The notes below the pieces were generated by a model. It did no database searches. It was given only the letters and a program-made list of their open reading frames with translations, and had not been told where the DNA came from. The position numbers and the translations under genes were made by a program. Positions 1 to 8,085 of a DNA stretch of 33,360 bases are shown in pieces; position 1 is the first letter of the stretch; each line of letters starts with the position of its first letter. Location of the stretch: NCBI GenBank assembly GCA_029263195.1, contig JAJCXX010000072.1:1-33360 (forward strand). Reading direction: 5' to 3'. Source of the stretch: Acidimicrobiales bacterium (GTDB taxonomy: Bacteria; Actinomycetota; Acidimicrobiia; Acidimicrobiales; Aldehydirespiratoraceae).

Positions 1-113
1 TCGACCCGTCGGGACCCTCCCTCCGGGCGTTGGCCGCATTGGCGGCCATCGCCGGCACGTTCGCCTATGAAGACGCCTTCGTTCGAGGCGGCCAGTCCGT
101 CCCGCTCAGCTAG
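1..113 (+). CDS. C-terminal end of an NrfD/PsrC-like membrane subunit (partial)
   Basis: Reading from base 3, an open frame of 36 codons runs in from outside the window and stops at TAG 111-113. It encodes an Ala/Leu-rich hydrophobic helix followed by EDAFVRGGQSVPLS. The ending 'x-A-[YF]-V-R-x-G-Q-x-V-P-L-S' is what I remember from C-termini of NrfD/polysulfide-reductase-type quinol-binding membrane subunits. The stop lies 8 bases before the GTG of a molybdopterin oxidoreductase, the usual partner of NrfD proteins, which supports the call. The role would be to anchor the complex and exchange electrons with the (mena)quinone pool. Only 36 residues are visible, so the assignment rests on the tail and the neighbour. 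Confidence 0.6.
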   Translation, partial: DPSGPSLRALAALAAIAGTFAYEDAFVRGGQSVPLS

Positions 114-121
114 GAAGCATC

Positions 122-2953
122 GTGACCGACCTCCGCAGTTATCCACCCCACGAAGACTGGCACGATTGGCACGAGAACGACGCCGCGGCGTGGCCCGAAA
201 AGGTCGATCGGAACTACGCACTGGTTCCCACCACCTGCTTCAACTGCGAGGCGGCCTGCGGGCTCGTGGCCTACGTCGACAAAGAGACCGGCCTGATCGA
301 GAAGTTCGAGGGAAACCCCGAGCATCCGGCGAGCCGTGGACGCAACTGTGCGAAGGGCCCCGCCACGCTCAACCAGGTGAATGACACTGAACGGGTCATG
401 CACCCTATGAAGCGCGTGGGAGGGCGGGGCGAAGGCGGTTGGGAGCGCATTTCGTGGGAGCAGGCGCTCGATGAAATCGGCGGAAGAATCCGTACGGCGA
501 TCGAAGAGGAACGCCGCGATGAAGTGATCTACCACGTCGGCCGGCCCGGCGAGGACGGCTACACCGAGCGGGTCCTCAAGGCATGGGGGGTCGACGGGCA
601 CAACAGCCACACCAACATCTGCTCCTCCAACGCTCGCATCGGATACCAGTCATGGATGGGCCACGACCGCCCCTCGTCCGACTTTGCCAATGCCGAGGTG
701 ATCTTCTTGATCTCGGCGCACCTGGAGGCCGGGCACTACTTCAACCCCCACGCCCAGCGCATCATCGAGGCCCAAGGAAACGGCGCAACCGTCATCTGTG
801 TCGACCCCCGCCTCTCCAACACCGGTTCGAAGGCTGATCATTGGCTTCCGGCTTGGCCGGGAACCGAGCCGTTCCTCCTCCTGACCATCGCACGACTGTT
901 GATCGAGGCCAACGCCTGGCAACAAGATTTCGTGCGGCGATGGACCAACTGGGAGACCTATCTCCAAGAGACCCGACCGGATCTCCCTCAGCATTTCGAC
1001 TCGGTGAAGACGGCTTGGCTCGACGAGTACTCCGAGCACACCCCAGAGCGCGCCGAGCATATTTGTGGCGTCCCGGCGGACCAGATACGAGAGATCGCCG
1101 ACATCATCGGAAGGCATCCGACCAAGTTCGCCTCCCACAACTGGAGAGCAGCCGGGGCCGGAAACCTCGGCGGGTGGCAGACCGCTCGTTGCCTGTTCTT
1201 CCTCAACGTCCTCACTGCATCGGTGGCGACGGTCGGCGGCACCAGCGGAAACGGCTGGAACAAGTTCAAGCCGGCTGCCCCGAAGGGAGCTCCACCCCTC
1301 ACCGGTTGGAACGAGATGAGCTGGCCCAAGGAATACCCCCTCGCCTATCACGAGATGTCGTTTCTTCTCCCACATTTCCTCGCGGAGGGTCGGGGCAAGA
1401 TCGACACATACTTCAGCCGCGTCTACAACCCGATATGGACCAACCCCGACGGCTTCACCTGGATGGAGGTCCTACGCGACGAGTCCAAGGTCGAGTGTCA
1501 CGTCGCTCTGACCCCGACCTGGTCCGAGACGGCATGGTTTGCCGACTACGTGCTCCCCATGGGCGTCGGTTCCGAGCGTCACGATGTCGCCAGCTTCGAG
1601 ACCCACGCCGGGAGATGGATCGGCTTTCGTCAACCGGTACTTCGCAGATTCGCCGAGTTGCAGGGTGCCGAACTCGACAGCGACACACGTACCCACGAGT
1701 TCAATCCCGGAGAGGTCTGGGAGGAGAACGAGTTCTGGATCGATCTTTCGTGGCGCATCGACCCCGACGGTTCGATGGGAATACGACAGTGGTTCGAGAG
1801 TGACCAAGAGCCGGGACGTCCGCTCACCGTCGATGAGTACTACTCCACAATGTTCAGCGACTCCGTTCCGGGCCTCGCCGAGGCCGCCGGTGCCGCCGGA
1901 CAGTCACCCCTCGAGTTCATGCGTGACCGAGGTGCGTTCGCGGTGCCAGGCGACACATACGAACCGTACGAGCGGCCGGTCGATGCCGAGACGCTGGCTG
2001 GCTGCATCAAGGACGAGTCCGGTGTGTATCGACGCCCCGGCACTCCGGGTTCCTGGTCCGGCGACTCCGCCGACCTGGCCGACCTGGAGCTCTCACCGCT
2101 CGGTGATGGTTCACCCGGGGTGGAGATCGACGGCGAGGTCAAGGAGGGCTTTCCAACACCCTCGCGCAAGCTCGAGTTGTATTCGTCGACTCTCGCCGAT
2201 TGGGGCTGGCCGGAATATGCCACACCAACATGGATTCCCTCCCACGTTCACTGGGAGGATCTCGACCTGGAGGGCGACGAACGAATCCTCATACCCACCT
2301 TCCGCATCCCGACACTGATTCACACCCGGTCGGGAAGCAGCAAGTGGCTCAACGAGATCAGCCACCGTCATCCGTTGTGGATTCATCCCACCGATGCCGA
2401 GAAGCTGGATATCGAGGAGTCCGGCTTGGTTCGTGTCAGCACGCGTATAGGACATTTCGTGATCAGCGCGTGGCGCACCGAGGGAATCAGGCCCGGCATC
2501 GTCGCGGCCTCTCATCACATGGGGCGCTGGCGAGTGGCCGCTGATCAGGCGAAGGCATGGGGCAACGGCCAAGCCGACATCACCTCAACCACTGGAGAGT
2601 CCGGCGGCAACGAGTGGAGGCTGCGTCGCAACGGTGGCGTCAGCCCTTACGAAAGCGACGATCCCGATACGTCACGCATCTGGTGGAGCGACGCGGGGGT
2701 CCATCAGAATCTGGCCTTCAGCGTCCAGCCCGATCCGATATCTGGCATGCAGTGTTGGCATCAGCGAGTGCGGGTGAGCGCCGCCCATGAAGGAGATCAG
2801 TACGGCGATGTGGTCGTCGACACGTCGAAGTCTCGTGCGGCGTATCTCGAGTGGCTCGACCGATCGAGACCAGCGCCGGGGCCGGGTGGGTTGCGCCGTC
2901 CGATGTGGTACGCCAGACCGTTGAAGCCGACTCCCGAGTCGTATCTGCTCTGA
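122..2953 (+). CDS. Molybdopterin oxidoreductase, DMSO reductase (CISM) family catalytic subunit
   Basis: This 943-residue protein has the layout of the DMSO-reductase superfamily. An N-terminal [4Fe-4S] site is formed by C39, C42, C46 and C76, the last in the RNCAKGP context with the conserved Lys two residues later. The molybdopterin domains follow, and a C-terminal beta-barrel-like domain starts near residue 730. A Cys at 167 (HTNICSSN) sits where the molybdenum-ligating residue usually lies, suggesting a Cys-ligated enzyme like polysulfide reductases or formate dehydrogenases; this is an alignment-free guess. The start is GTG 122 with AGGAAG just upstream, 8 bases after the NrfD-like stop, so the two are co-transcribed. 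The N-terminus has no twin-arginine signal. The substrate cannot be deduced; polysulfide, thiosulfate, tetrathionate or formate-type chemistry are all possible. Confidence 0.9.
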   Translation: MTDLRSYPPHEDWHDWHENDAAAWPEKVDRNYALVPTTCFNCEAACGLVAYVDKETGLIEKFEGNPEHPASRGRNCAKGPATLNQVNDTERVMHPMKRVGGRGEGGWERISWEQALDEIGGRIRTAIEEERRDEVIYHVGRPGEDGYTERVLKAWGVDGHNSHTNICSSNARIGYQSWMGHDRPSSDFANAEVIFLISAHLEAGHYFNPHAQRIIEAQGNGATVICVDPRLSNTGSKADHWLPAWPGTEPFLLLTIARLLIEANAWQQDFVRRWTNWETYLQETRPDLPQHFDSVKTAWLDEYSEHTPERAEHICGVPADQIREIADIIGRHPTKFASHNWRAAGAGNLGGWQTARCLFFLNVLTASVATVGGTSGNGWNKFKPAAPKGAPPLTGWNEMSWPKEYPLAYHEMSFLLPHFLAEGRGKIDTYFSRVYNPIWTNPDGFTWMEVLRDESKVECHVALTPTWSETAWFADYVLPMGVGSERHDVASFETHAGRWIGFRQPVLRRFAELQGAELDSDTRTHEFNPGEVWEENEFWIDLSWRIDPDGSMGIRQWFESDQEPGRPLTVDEYYSTMFSDSVPGLAEAAGAAGQSPLEFMRDRGAFAVPGDTYEPYERPVDAETLAGCIKDESGVYRRPGTPGSWSGDSADLADLELSPLGDGSPGVEIDGEVKEGFPTPSRKLELYSSTLADWGWPEYATPTWIPSHVHWEDLDLEGDERILIPTFRIPTLIHTRSGSSKWLNEISHRHPLWIHPTDAEKLDIEESGLVRVSTRIGHFVISAWRTEGIRPGIVAASHHMGRWRVAADQAKAWGNGQADITSTTGESGGNEWRLRRNGGVSPYESDDPDTSRIWWSDAGVHQNLAFSVQPDPISGMQCWHQRVRVSAAHEGDQYGDVVVDTSKSRAAYLEWLDRSRPAPGPGGLRRPMWYARPLKPTPESYLL

Positions 2954-2958
2954 GCAGG

Positions 2959-3426
2959 TCAGCCGAGATGGTGTGAGGTCTTCTCGCAGACCGCACGCAG
3001 GGAGAAGCTCGAACGAATCTGTGCCACGCCCGGCAACCGTGACAGATGAGTGCGATGAATTCGCTCGTAGTCCTCAACGTCGTCGGCAACCACGTAGAGC
3101 ACATAGTCGGCGATTCCTGCCATCAGATGGCAACTCATCACCTCGGGACAGTTGCCCACCTCCCGCTCGAACTCGGCGAGGAGTTCCTCCTGCTGCCCGG
3201 TGAGGCTGACCTCCACGAACACGGTGGTGGATCTTCCGATCGCGGCCCGGTTGAGGAGCGTGGTGTAGCCGCTGATGACGCCGGAGTCCTCGAGTCGTCG
3301 GACTCGTCGTAGGCAGGCCGAAGGTGAGAGGTGGACCCGCTCGGCCAGCGACGAGTTGGTGATGCGTCCTTCGATCTGGAGCTCATTCAGTATGGCTCGA
3401 TCGGTCGTGTCTAGTTCGACTAGCAC
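2959..3426 (-). CDS. Lrp/AsnC family transcriptional regulator, probable regulator of ald (AldR-like)
   Basis: The protein has an N-terminal winged helix-turn-helix (LDTTDRAILNELQ, then LAERVHLSPSACLRRVRRLE) and a C-terminal RAM ligand-binding domain (FVEVSLTGQQ, then GIADYVLYVVADDVEDYE), the standard Lrp/AsnC layout at 155 residues. I place the start at GTG 3426 because GTGAGGAAC at 3430-3438 is a good ribosome site for it and the protein then begins MLVELDTTDR, as family members do. An ATG at 3447, seven codons upstream, is the alternative. The gene is divergent from alanine dehydrogenase, the same arrangement as mycobacterial aldR-ald, so it probably activates or represses ald in response to alanine or another amino acid. 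It converges with the molybdoenzyme gene, with 5 bases between stops. Confidence 0.9.
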   Translation of the reverse strand: MLVELDTTDRAILNELQIEGRITNSSLAERVHLSPSACLRRVRRLEDSGVISGYTTLLNRAAIGRSTTVFVEVSLTGQQEELLAEFEREVGNCPEVMSCHLMAGIADYVLYVVADDVEDYERIHRTHLSRLPGVAQIRSSFSLRAVCEKTSHHLG

Positions 3427-3449
3427 AATGTTCCTCACTTCATTCATTA

Positions 3450-3558
3450 CTAGACCGCATAATATTGTGGCCCGCTTCCATTGTACGACACGATTTGCAC
3501 GCCTATTCGGCGCGCTGATTCATATGATCTCTGTACAACGAACGTGGGGGTTCCCCAG
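3450..3558. promoter_or_regulatory. Divergent lrp/ald promoter region with inverted TTGTAC half-sites
   Basis: This 109-base region lies between the regulator and ald. TATTAT reads on the minus strand at 3465-3460 and TATGAT on the plus strand at 3523-3528; these are plausible -10 boxes for the two genes. TTGTAC at 3481-3486 and its inverse GTACAA at 3533-3538 form an inverted pair with centres 52 bp apart, close to five helical turns. That spacing would suit an oligomeric Lrp-type regulator bound on one DNA face. No convincing -35 boxes are seen. The elements are visible; the function is inferred. Confidence 0.4.
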
Positions 3559-4671
3559 ATGCTCATTGGCGCACCAAAAGAGGTCAAGGATGCCGAGGCA
3601 CGAGTGGGTCTCACTCCCACCGCCGTGCACGAACTGGTGGCCCACGGCCACGAGGTCGTGGTCGGTAGCAACGCCGGTATCGGAATCGGCGCCAACGACG
3701 CTATCTACGAGGCCGCCGGTGGACGTATCGCCTCAGCCGACGACGTGTGGGCCACCGCCGACATGGTCGTCAAGGTCAAGGAGCCTCAGGCCGGCGAGCG
3801 CGTCATGCTGCGCTCAGAACAAGTTCTGTTCACATACCTCCACCTGGCCCCGGACGTTCCCCAGACCAACGACCTGATCGCCAGCGGGGCCACCTGCATT
3901 GCCTACGAGACGGTGTCGGATCCACATGGCCGCCTCCCGCTCTTGGCGCCGATGTCGCAGGTTGCCGGGCGAATGTCGGTGCAGGCCGGCGCCAACGCGC
4001 TCGAGGCGCCCCACGGCGGAGCCGGTCTTCTTCTTGGCGGGGTGCCCGGAGTGCCGCCGGCGTCCACTGTGGTGATCGGTGGTGGTGTGGTGGGGGAGAA
4101 CGCCATCGAGATGGCGATCGGCCTCGGATCGCGGGTCACGGTCGTCGATCGCAACGTCGAAGCTCTCGAGCGGCTCGATCGCCGTTTCGGCCCGGGTCTT
4201 CAGACCGTCTACTCCACTCGTCGAGCGATTGAGGAACACGTTTTGGAGGCCGATCTGGTGATCGGTGCGGTGTTGGTCACGGGGGCCCGAGCCCCGAAGT
4301 TGGTGACCGCCGACATGGTCAGTCGCATGAAGCCGGGCTCGGTCATGGTCGACGTGGCCATCGATCAGGGCGGTTGCTTCGAGACCTCGCATGCGACCAC
4401 TCATTCCGACCCCACATTCGTGGTCGACGGCGTGGTGCACTATTGCGTGGCCAATATGCCGGGAGCCGTTCCGCGCACGTCCACGTACGCCCTCAACAAC
4501 GCCACGTTGCCCTTCGTGCTCGCTCTGGCCGACAAGGGAGCACGCGAGGCCATGCGAGACGACCCTCACCTTCTTGCCGGGCTCAACGTTCACGCAGGCA
4601 TGGTGACCGAGGCCCATGTGGCGGCATCACAGGACCTGACATACGTTGACCCGATCGAGGCCCTCGGCTGA
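3559..4671 (+). CDS. ald: Alanine dehydrogenase
   Basis: This enzyme catalyses NAD-dependent reversible oxidative deamination of L-alanine to pyruvate and ammonium. The frame is open from 3481, but ATG 3559 gives MLIGAPKEVKDAEARVGL, the typical Ald N-terminus, a length of 370 residues (family about 371), and a GGGGG ribosome site at 3546-3550. Landmarks are KVKEPQ (the Lys-containing substrate site), HLAP, MSQVAGRMSVQAGA, the nucleotide-binding loop VVIGGGVVGENA with VTVVDRN following, and MVDVAIDQGGCFETSHATTHSDP near the C-terminus. It is transcribed alone, divergent from its probable Lrp-type regulator. It may support growth on alanine, or NADH recycling when oxygen is low, as in mycobacteria. 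Confidence 0.97.
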   Translation: MLIGAPKEVKDAEARVGLTPTAVHELVAHGHEVVVGSNAGIGIGANDAIYEAAGGRIASADDVWATADMVVKVKEPQAGERVMLRSEQVLFTYLHLAPDVPQTNDLIASGATCIAYETVSDPHGRLPLLAPMSQVAGRMSVQAGANALEAPHGGAGLLLGGVPGVPPASTVVIGGGVVGENAIEMAIGLGSRVTVVDRNVEALERLDRRFGPGLQTVYSTRRAIEEHVLEADLVIGAVLVTGARAPKLVTADMVSRMKPGSVMVDVAIDQGGCFETSHATTHSDPTFVVDGVVHYCVANMPGAVPRTSTYALNNATLPFVLALADKGAREAMRDDPHLLAGLNVHAGMVTEAHVAASQDLTYVDPIEALG

Positions 4672-4684
4672 GCTTGCTTTTCGC

Positions 4685-4690
4685 TAGCGT
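4685..4690 (+). promoter_or_regulatory. TANNNT -10 box (TAGCGT) ahead of the metal permease
   Basis: TAGCGT lies exactly 6 bases before an ATG at 4697, the spacing seen at leaderless actinobacterial starts and repeated at several other genes in this window. Transcription would begin at about 4697, giving the permease (GTG 4726) a leader of about 29 nt. No -35 box is evident. Confidence 0.4.
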
Positions 4691-4696
4691 GGCCTG

Positions 4697-4738
4697 ATGC
4701 GCGATGCCTGCTCGACGGAGCCACTGTGGACTTTCTGA
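4697..4738 (+). CDS. Possible 13-codon leaderless upstream ORF overlapping the permease start
   Basis: ATG 4697 is 6 bases after the TAGCGT box and opens MRDACSTEPLWTF, ending at TGA 4736-4738. It overlaps the first 13 bases of the permease gene in another frame (offset 29). If the mRNA is leaderless, a ribosome would load here first, terminate inside the permease start region and could then influence initiation at GTG 4726. The permease also has its own GGAG at 4717-4720, so the uORF may be incidental. It was identified from promoter spacing alone. Confidence 0.3.
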   Translation: MRDACSTEPLWTF

Positions 4739-5604
4739 CCGACCCCTGGACCTGGTGGGTTGTGCCCTTCGTCGATCATCAGTTCATGCGGTATGCGCTC
4801 TACGCCGGACTGCTGGCTGCCATCTCGACCTCTGTGGTCGGAACCTGGGTGGTTCTCAGGGGGATCAGCTTCTTCGGCGATGCACTCGCCCATGGGGTTC
4901 TTCCCGGCGTTGCAATCGCGTTCGTGATCGGCGGCAATGTCACCTTTGGTGCGATCGTGGCGGCGCTGGTGATGATCGGTGGGATCAATGTCGTGCAGGC
5001 GAAGTCGCCGTTGCCAGAGGATGTCTCGATCGGTGTGCTGTTCGTGGGGATGCTGGCTTTGGCCGTGGTGATCATGTCGAGCGACTCGGGAACCGACGCC
5101 GAAGACCTCGATCGCTTCCTGTTCGGATCCGTCACTGGTGTCGAGGCCGGTGATCTCGTTCGCCATGGGATTGCGGCGGCCATAGCGGTAGTTGGTGTCT
5201 TGATTCTTCATCGTGCGTTGCTGGTGCTCACGTTCGACGAACTCTCGGCCAAATTGTTGGGATTCCGTCCCCGGCTCACCCACGCTGCGTTACTGGTTCT
5301 TGTCGCAATCGCAATCATCGCATCGTTCGAGACAGTGGGGAGCCTGCTCGTATTTGCCTTCCTGATAGCGCCCCCGGCCACGGCGACCCTCGTGGTGCGA
5401 CGCGTGCCGTGGATCATGGTGGTGGCGGTGACCCTCGGATCTGTGGCTGCGGCCGTCGGCCTGCTAGTCAGTTTCCATCACGGCACCGAAGCCGGAGCAA
5501 GCATGGCGCTTTGCGCGGTGGCAATCTTCTTCGCGGTCCTGATGGCGAAGTCGGCGGCAAATTCGGTGCGGGGCCGGCAGTTGGCCGAGTCTCTCAGCGG
5601 GTGA
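4726..5604 (+). CDS. Metal (zinc/manganese) ABC transporter permease, ABC-3 family
   Basis: This 292-residue polytopic membrane protein has the ABC-3 (ZnuB/TroC/MntB) signature WVVLRGISFFGDALAHGVLPG near residues 42-62, the family's ATPase-contact and transport region. Further hydrophobic segments include AFVIGGNVTFGAIVAALV, GVLFVGMLALAVVIM, LLVLVAIAIIASFETVGSLLVFAFLIAPPA (also typical of the family) and a final helix near residue 265. The start is GTG 4726 with GGAG five bases upstream. It would import a divalent metal with an ATPase and a binding lipoprotein. No binding-protein gene is in the window, and the only matching ATPase is 2.5 kb away on the other strand. Its last 11 bases overlap the convergent amidohydrolase gene. 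Confidence 0.9.
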   Translation: MDFLTDPWTWWVVPFVDHQFMRYALYAGLLAAISTSVVGTWVVLRGISFFGDALAHGVLPGVAIAFVIGGNVTFGAIVAALVMIGGINVVQAKSPLPEDVSIGVLFVGMLALAVVIMSSDSGTDAEDLDRFLFGSVTGVEAGDLVRHGIAAAIAVVGVLILHRALLVLTFDELSAKLLGFRPRLTHAALLVLVAIAIIASFETVGSLLVFAFLIAPPATATLVVRRVPWIMVVAVTLGSVAAAVGLLVSFHHGTEAGASMALCAVAIFFAVLMAKSAANSVRGRQLAESLSG

Positions 5605-6826
5605 TGCCAAACCGTTGGAGACCGTAGGCCTCAATGGCATTTCCTCGCAGCACCTTGTAGCAGTCGTCGGCATCCATCCCGGCCGCCACGAACATTTCGT
5701 GGGCGATCTTTCGGGAGTGGGGGAAGGTGCCGTCGGAGTGCGGATAGTCGGTTTCGAACAAGATGTGATCTACTCCGACCTCGTCACGTGATTTGAGTCC
5801 GAAGAGGTCGTCGAACACGCATCCATAGACGCGTCCGCGGACCGATTCGCTCGGGAGCTTTGAACCATCGCCGCCCACTCCGCCCCGGCCCTCGCGCCAG
5901 ACTGAATCCATTCGTTCGAGCTGGAATGGCATCCAGCCGACCTGACTCTCGGCGTAGGACACCTTCAGGTCGGGGAACCGCTCCAGCGATCCCGAGAACA
6001 CCCAGTCGGCAAGGGAACCCTCGGCGTTCTGGGCGTATAGCGACATTGAGGTGGCCAGAGGGGCATCAGGCGAGGTCGAGGGCATGGACGACGACGACCC
6101 GATGTGCATGGAGACGGTGGTGTCGGTCTCCTCACAGGCGGCCCACAGCGGGTCCCATTCGCCGCTGTACATGGTCGGGCATCCCAGCTTCGATGGGTTC
6201 TCGGAGAAGCTGATGGCGTAGCTGCCCTTGTCTGCGCAGCGTCTCACCTCGGCGACGGCCAGCATCGGATCCCAGAGCGGCACCACGGTGAGCGGGATCA
6301 GACGTCCGTGGGCTTCGCCTGCCGACCAATCGTCGATCATCCAGTCGTTGTAGATCCGAAGGCACTCGAGGGCCAGATCTTTGTCGTCGCGCTCGAGAAA
6401 ACCTTGGCCACAGAACCTGGGAAAGATGTTGGGGTAGTTGATGCCTGCTTCGACGTGATTGAGAGTCATGTCGCTCAAACGGTCGGACTGGTTCCACGTA
6501 CCGGGCCGGAAGTCCTCGTAGACCGCGGCCACGTTGCGCTGTTCCTCTCGCGGGAACCCTGCGGGTCCGTGGAGAAAGCCAGTGGGCATCACCAAGTCGT
6601 CGTAGAGCCAGAGGTCGCACATATGCCCGTCGGGGGCGTCTCGCTGGAAGCCGTAGTGACCGCCCTTGAACTCGAGCTTGACCTTCTCCTGAACCACTCG
6701 TGGACCGCGTGAACGCACGCTCGGAGGGAGCTGTTGTTGCCAAAGATCCTTCGGCTCCATCACATGATCGTCGACCGAGATGATCAGCGGAAGGTCGGCC
6801 TCGCCCGGCGTCGGTGTGTCTGACAT
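5594..6826 (-). CDS. Amidohydrolase-2 family (ACMSD-like TIM-barrel) metal-dependent hydrolase
   Basis: The 410-residue protein belongs to the amidohydrolase-2 group. The N-terminal metal motif is SVDDHVMEP (D19-x-H21), a further metal His lies in SMHIGSS, and the late acidic motif is ETDYPHSDGTFPHS, a form common in actinobacterial members. These enzymes hydrolyse or decarboxylate small aromatic or carboxylic substrates with one divalent metal; the substrate here is unknown. The start is ATG 6826, 6 bases after a TAACTT box, so the gene can be transcribed as a leaderless mRNA even though it also lies 36 bases downstream of the reductase gene on the same strand. It ends inside the last 11 bases of the convergent permease gene. 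Confidence 0.85.
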   Translation of the reverse strand: MSDTPTPGEADLPLIISVDDHVMEPKDLWQQQLPPSVRSRGPRVVQEKVKLEFKGGHYGFQRDAPDGHMCDLWLYDDLVMPTGFLHGPAGFPREEQRNVAAVYEDFRPGTWNQSDRLSDMTLNHVEAGINYPNIFPRFCGQGFLERDDKDLALECLRIYNDWMIDDWSAGEAHGRLIPLTVVPLWDPMLAVAEVRRCADKGSYAISFSENPSKLGCPTMYSGEWDPLWAACEETDTTVSMHIGSSSSMPSTSPDAPLATSMSLYAQNAEGSLADWVFSGSLERFPDLKVSYAESQVGWMPFQLERMDSVWREGRGGVGGDGSKLPSESVRGRVYGCVFDDLFGLKSRDEVGVDHILFETDYPHSDGTFPHSRKIAHEMFVAAGMDADDCYKVLRGNAIEAYGLQRFGITR

Positions 6827-6832
6827 GGCAAC

Positions 6833-6838
6833 AAGTTA
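6833..6838 (-). promoter_or_regulatory. Leaderless -10 box (TAACTT) for the amidohydrolase-2 gene
   Basis: On the minus strand TAACTT is followed by GTTGCC and then the ATG at 6826. The TANNNT-N6-ATG spacing marks a leaderless start. It gives the last gene of the minus-strand cluster its own promoter. Confidence 0.5.
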
Positions 6839-6862
6839 GTCATGGCGATGTCGGACGTGTAA

Positions 6863-8083
6863 TCAATCGACCCCGGCACGGGTGCGGCGCAACACCGGAT
6901 CGGCCGCCGCGAGAACCTTGTCGGCCACGCGCATCACGCGCCCGGCCGCACCCGGGGTGTCGTCGTCGATGAGGTTTCCCATCACTTGCAGCGTGATCCC
7001 AGCGATCGTCTGGGTGCCGACTGCAAGGCGGAGACCGTTGCGAAGAACGAATGGGTGTCCGATGAGGAAGCTGAACCGTCTCCCGGTGCGAAGAAAGGCG
7101 TCGAAGCGTTCACCTACCTGTTGGTCGTAACGCTGGGCGGCGCTCCCGGGGTCGTCGACGAAGAGGTCGGCGGCGAGCATCCCCGACTCGAGCCCGTAGT
7201 CAATTCCCTCACCATTCATCGGGTTGATCAGGCCGGCCGCGTCGCCGATGGCGACCCAGCCATCGCCGTGACGCCGCTTGGTGGCCATGGGAAGCCGCCA
7301 TGCCCGAGGCTTGTCGGTGTAGTCGCCGATTTGCCATTCGTCGCGCACCAGATCGCGATAGCCGTCGAGAAGGGTGTTGAGATTGAGCTTGCGAAAGCCC
7401 TTCATTGTCGACAGCGCCCCGACGCCGATGTTGACGGTTCCGTCTCCTGCGGGGAACATCCACCCATAGCCGGGCACTGGGGTGCCGTCCGGATCGCGTA
7501 GCGACAAGCAGGCCTCCAAGTGTCGGTCGTCGTGCCGGTCGGAGGCCACGTAGGCGCGTATAGCGAGACCGTGGGGTTCGTCGGCGATACGTTCGGCTCC
7601 TAGCAGCCGGGACACGGCCCCCGGAGCGCCTGCGGCGACGATGGTCAGATCGGCTGAGTAGCGCTCTCCGTTGCTCTCCACCCCGGTGACACGAGATCCG
7701 TCGAGTGTCGGGATCGCGCTGGACTCCCATCGAATTTCGGCACCCGCCTTCTCGGCCGCCTCGGCCAGATGTTGGTCGAGGATACGACGGGGCCAGACCG
7801 CACCATGGGGTGGAAATCGGCCGGTTCCGGCCCAGGGCAGCTCTCGACGGGTGGATCCGGCGATCATCCGTAGCCCATCGATTCGATGGGCGTCCGTGAG
7901 GTCGATGTCGAGTTGGTCGAGCGCGGCTACGGCCCTCGGTGTGAGTCCGTCGCCACACACCTTGTCGCGGCCTTTGGGGCCCTTTTCGAAGACCAGCACA
8001 CTGGCACCGGCTCGTGCGGCCTGGATCGCAGCGGCGGAACCCGCAGGCCCAGCACCGATGATGGCGATGTCGCGGTGCGCCAT
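6863..8083 (-). CDS. Geranylgeranyl reductase family FAD-dependent oxidoreductase (MenJ-like)
   Basis: The 406-residue flavoprotein starts with the Rossmann FAD motif IIGAGPAGSAAA (G10, G12, G15). At 41-47 comes KVCGDGL followed by TPRAV, characteristic of the geranylgeranyl reductase family and very like mycobacterial MenJ. The second FAD motif is WVAIGDAAGLINPMNGEGIDYGLESG. Family members saturate isoprenoid double bonds in archaeal lipids, chlorophyll side chains or the menaquinone tail. In an actinobacterium the likeliest role is menaquinone side-chain reduction at the membrane, and menB occurs 5.4 kb away. The ATG is 2 bases after the stop of the metal ABC ATPase, implying translational coupling though not an obvious functional link. 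Confidence 0.85.
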   Translation of the reverse strand: MAHRDIAIIGAGPAGSAAAIQAARAGASVLVFEKGPKGRDKVCGDGLTPRAVAALDQLDIDLTDAHRIDGLRMIAGSTRRELPWAGTGRFPPHGAVWPRRILDQHLAEAAEKAGAEIRWESSAIPTLDGSRVTGVESNGERYSADLTIVAAGAPGAVSRLLGAERIADEPHGLAIRAYVASDRHDDRHLEACLSLRDPDGTPVPGYGWMFPAGDGTVNIGVGALSTMKGFRKLNLNTLLDGYRDLVRDEWQIGDYTDKPRAWRLPMATKRRHGDGWVAIGDAAGLINPMNGEGIDYGLESGMLAADLFVDDPGSAAQRYDQQVGERFDAFLRTGRRFSFLIGHPFVLRNGLRLAVGTQTIAGITLQVMGNLIDDDTPGAAGRVMRVADKVLAAADPVLRRTRAGVD

Positions 8084-8085
8084 GT

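Noticed and set aside
3481..3558. Upstream extension of ald to 3481
   Set aside because: It would add 26 residues to a conserved N-terminus and run through the presumed promoter; ATG 3559 has a ribosome site and gives the family length.
3814..4617. 267-codon minus-strand open frame opposite ald
   Set aside because: Antisense shadow of a firmly identified alanine dehydrogenase; composition is irregular and no motif is seen.
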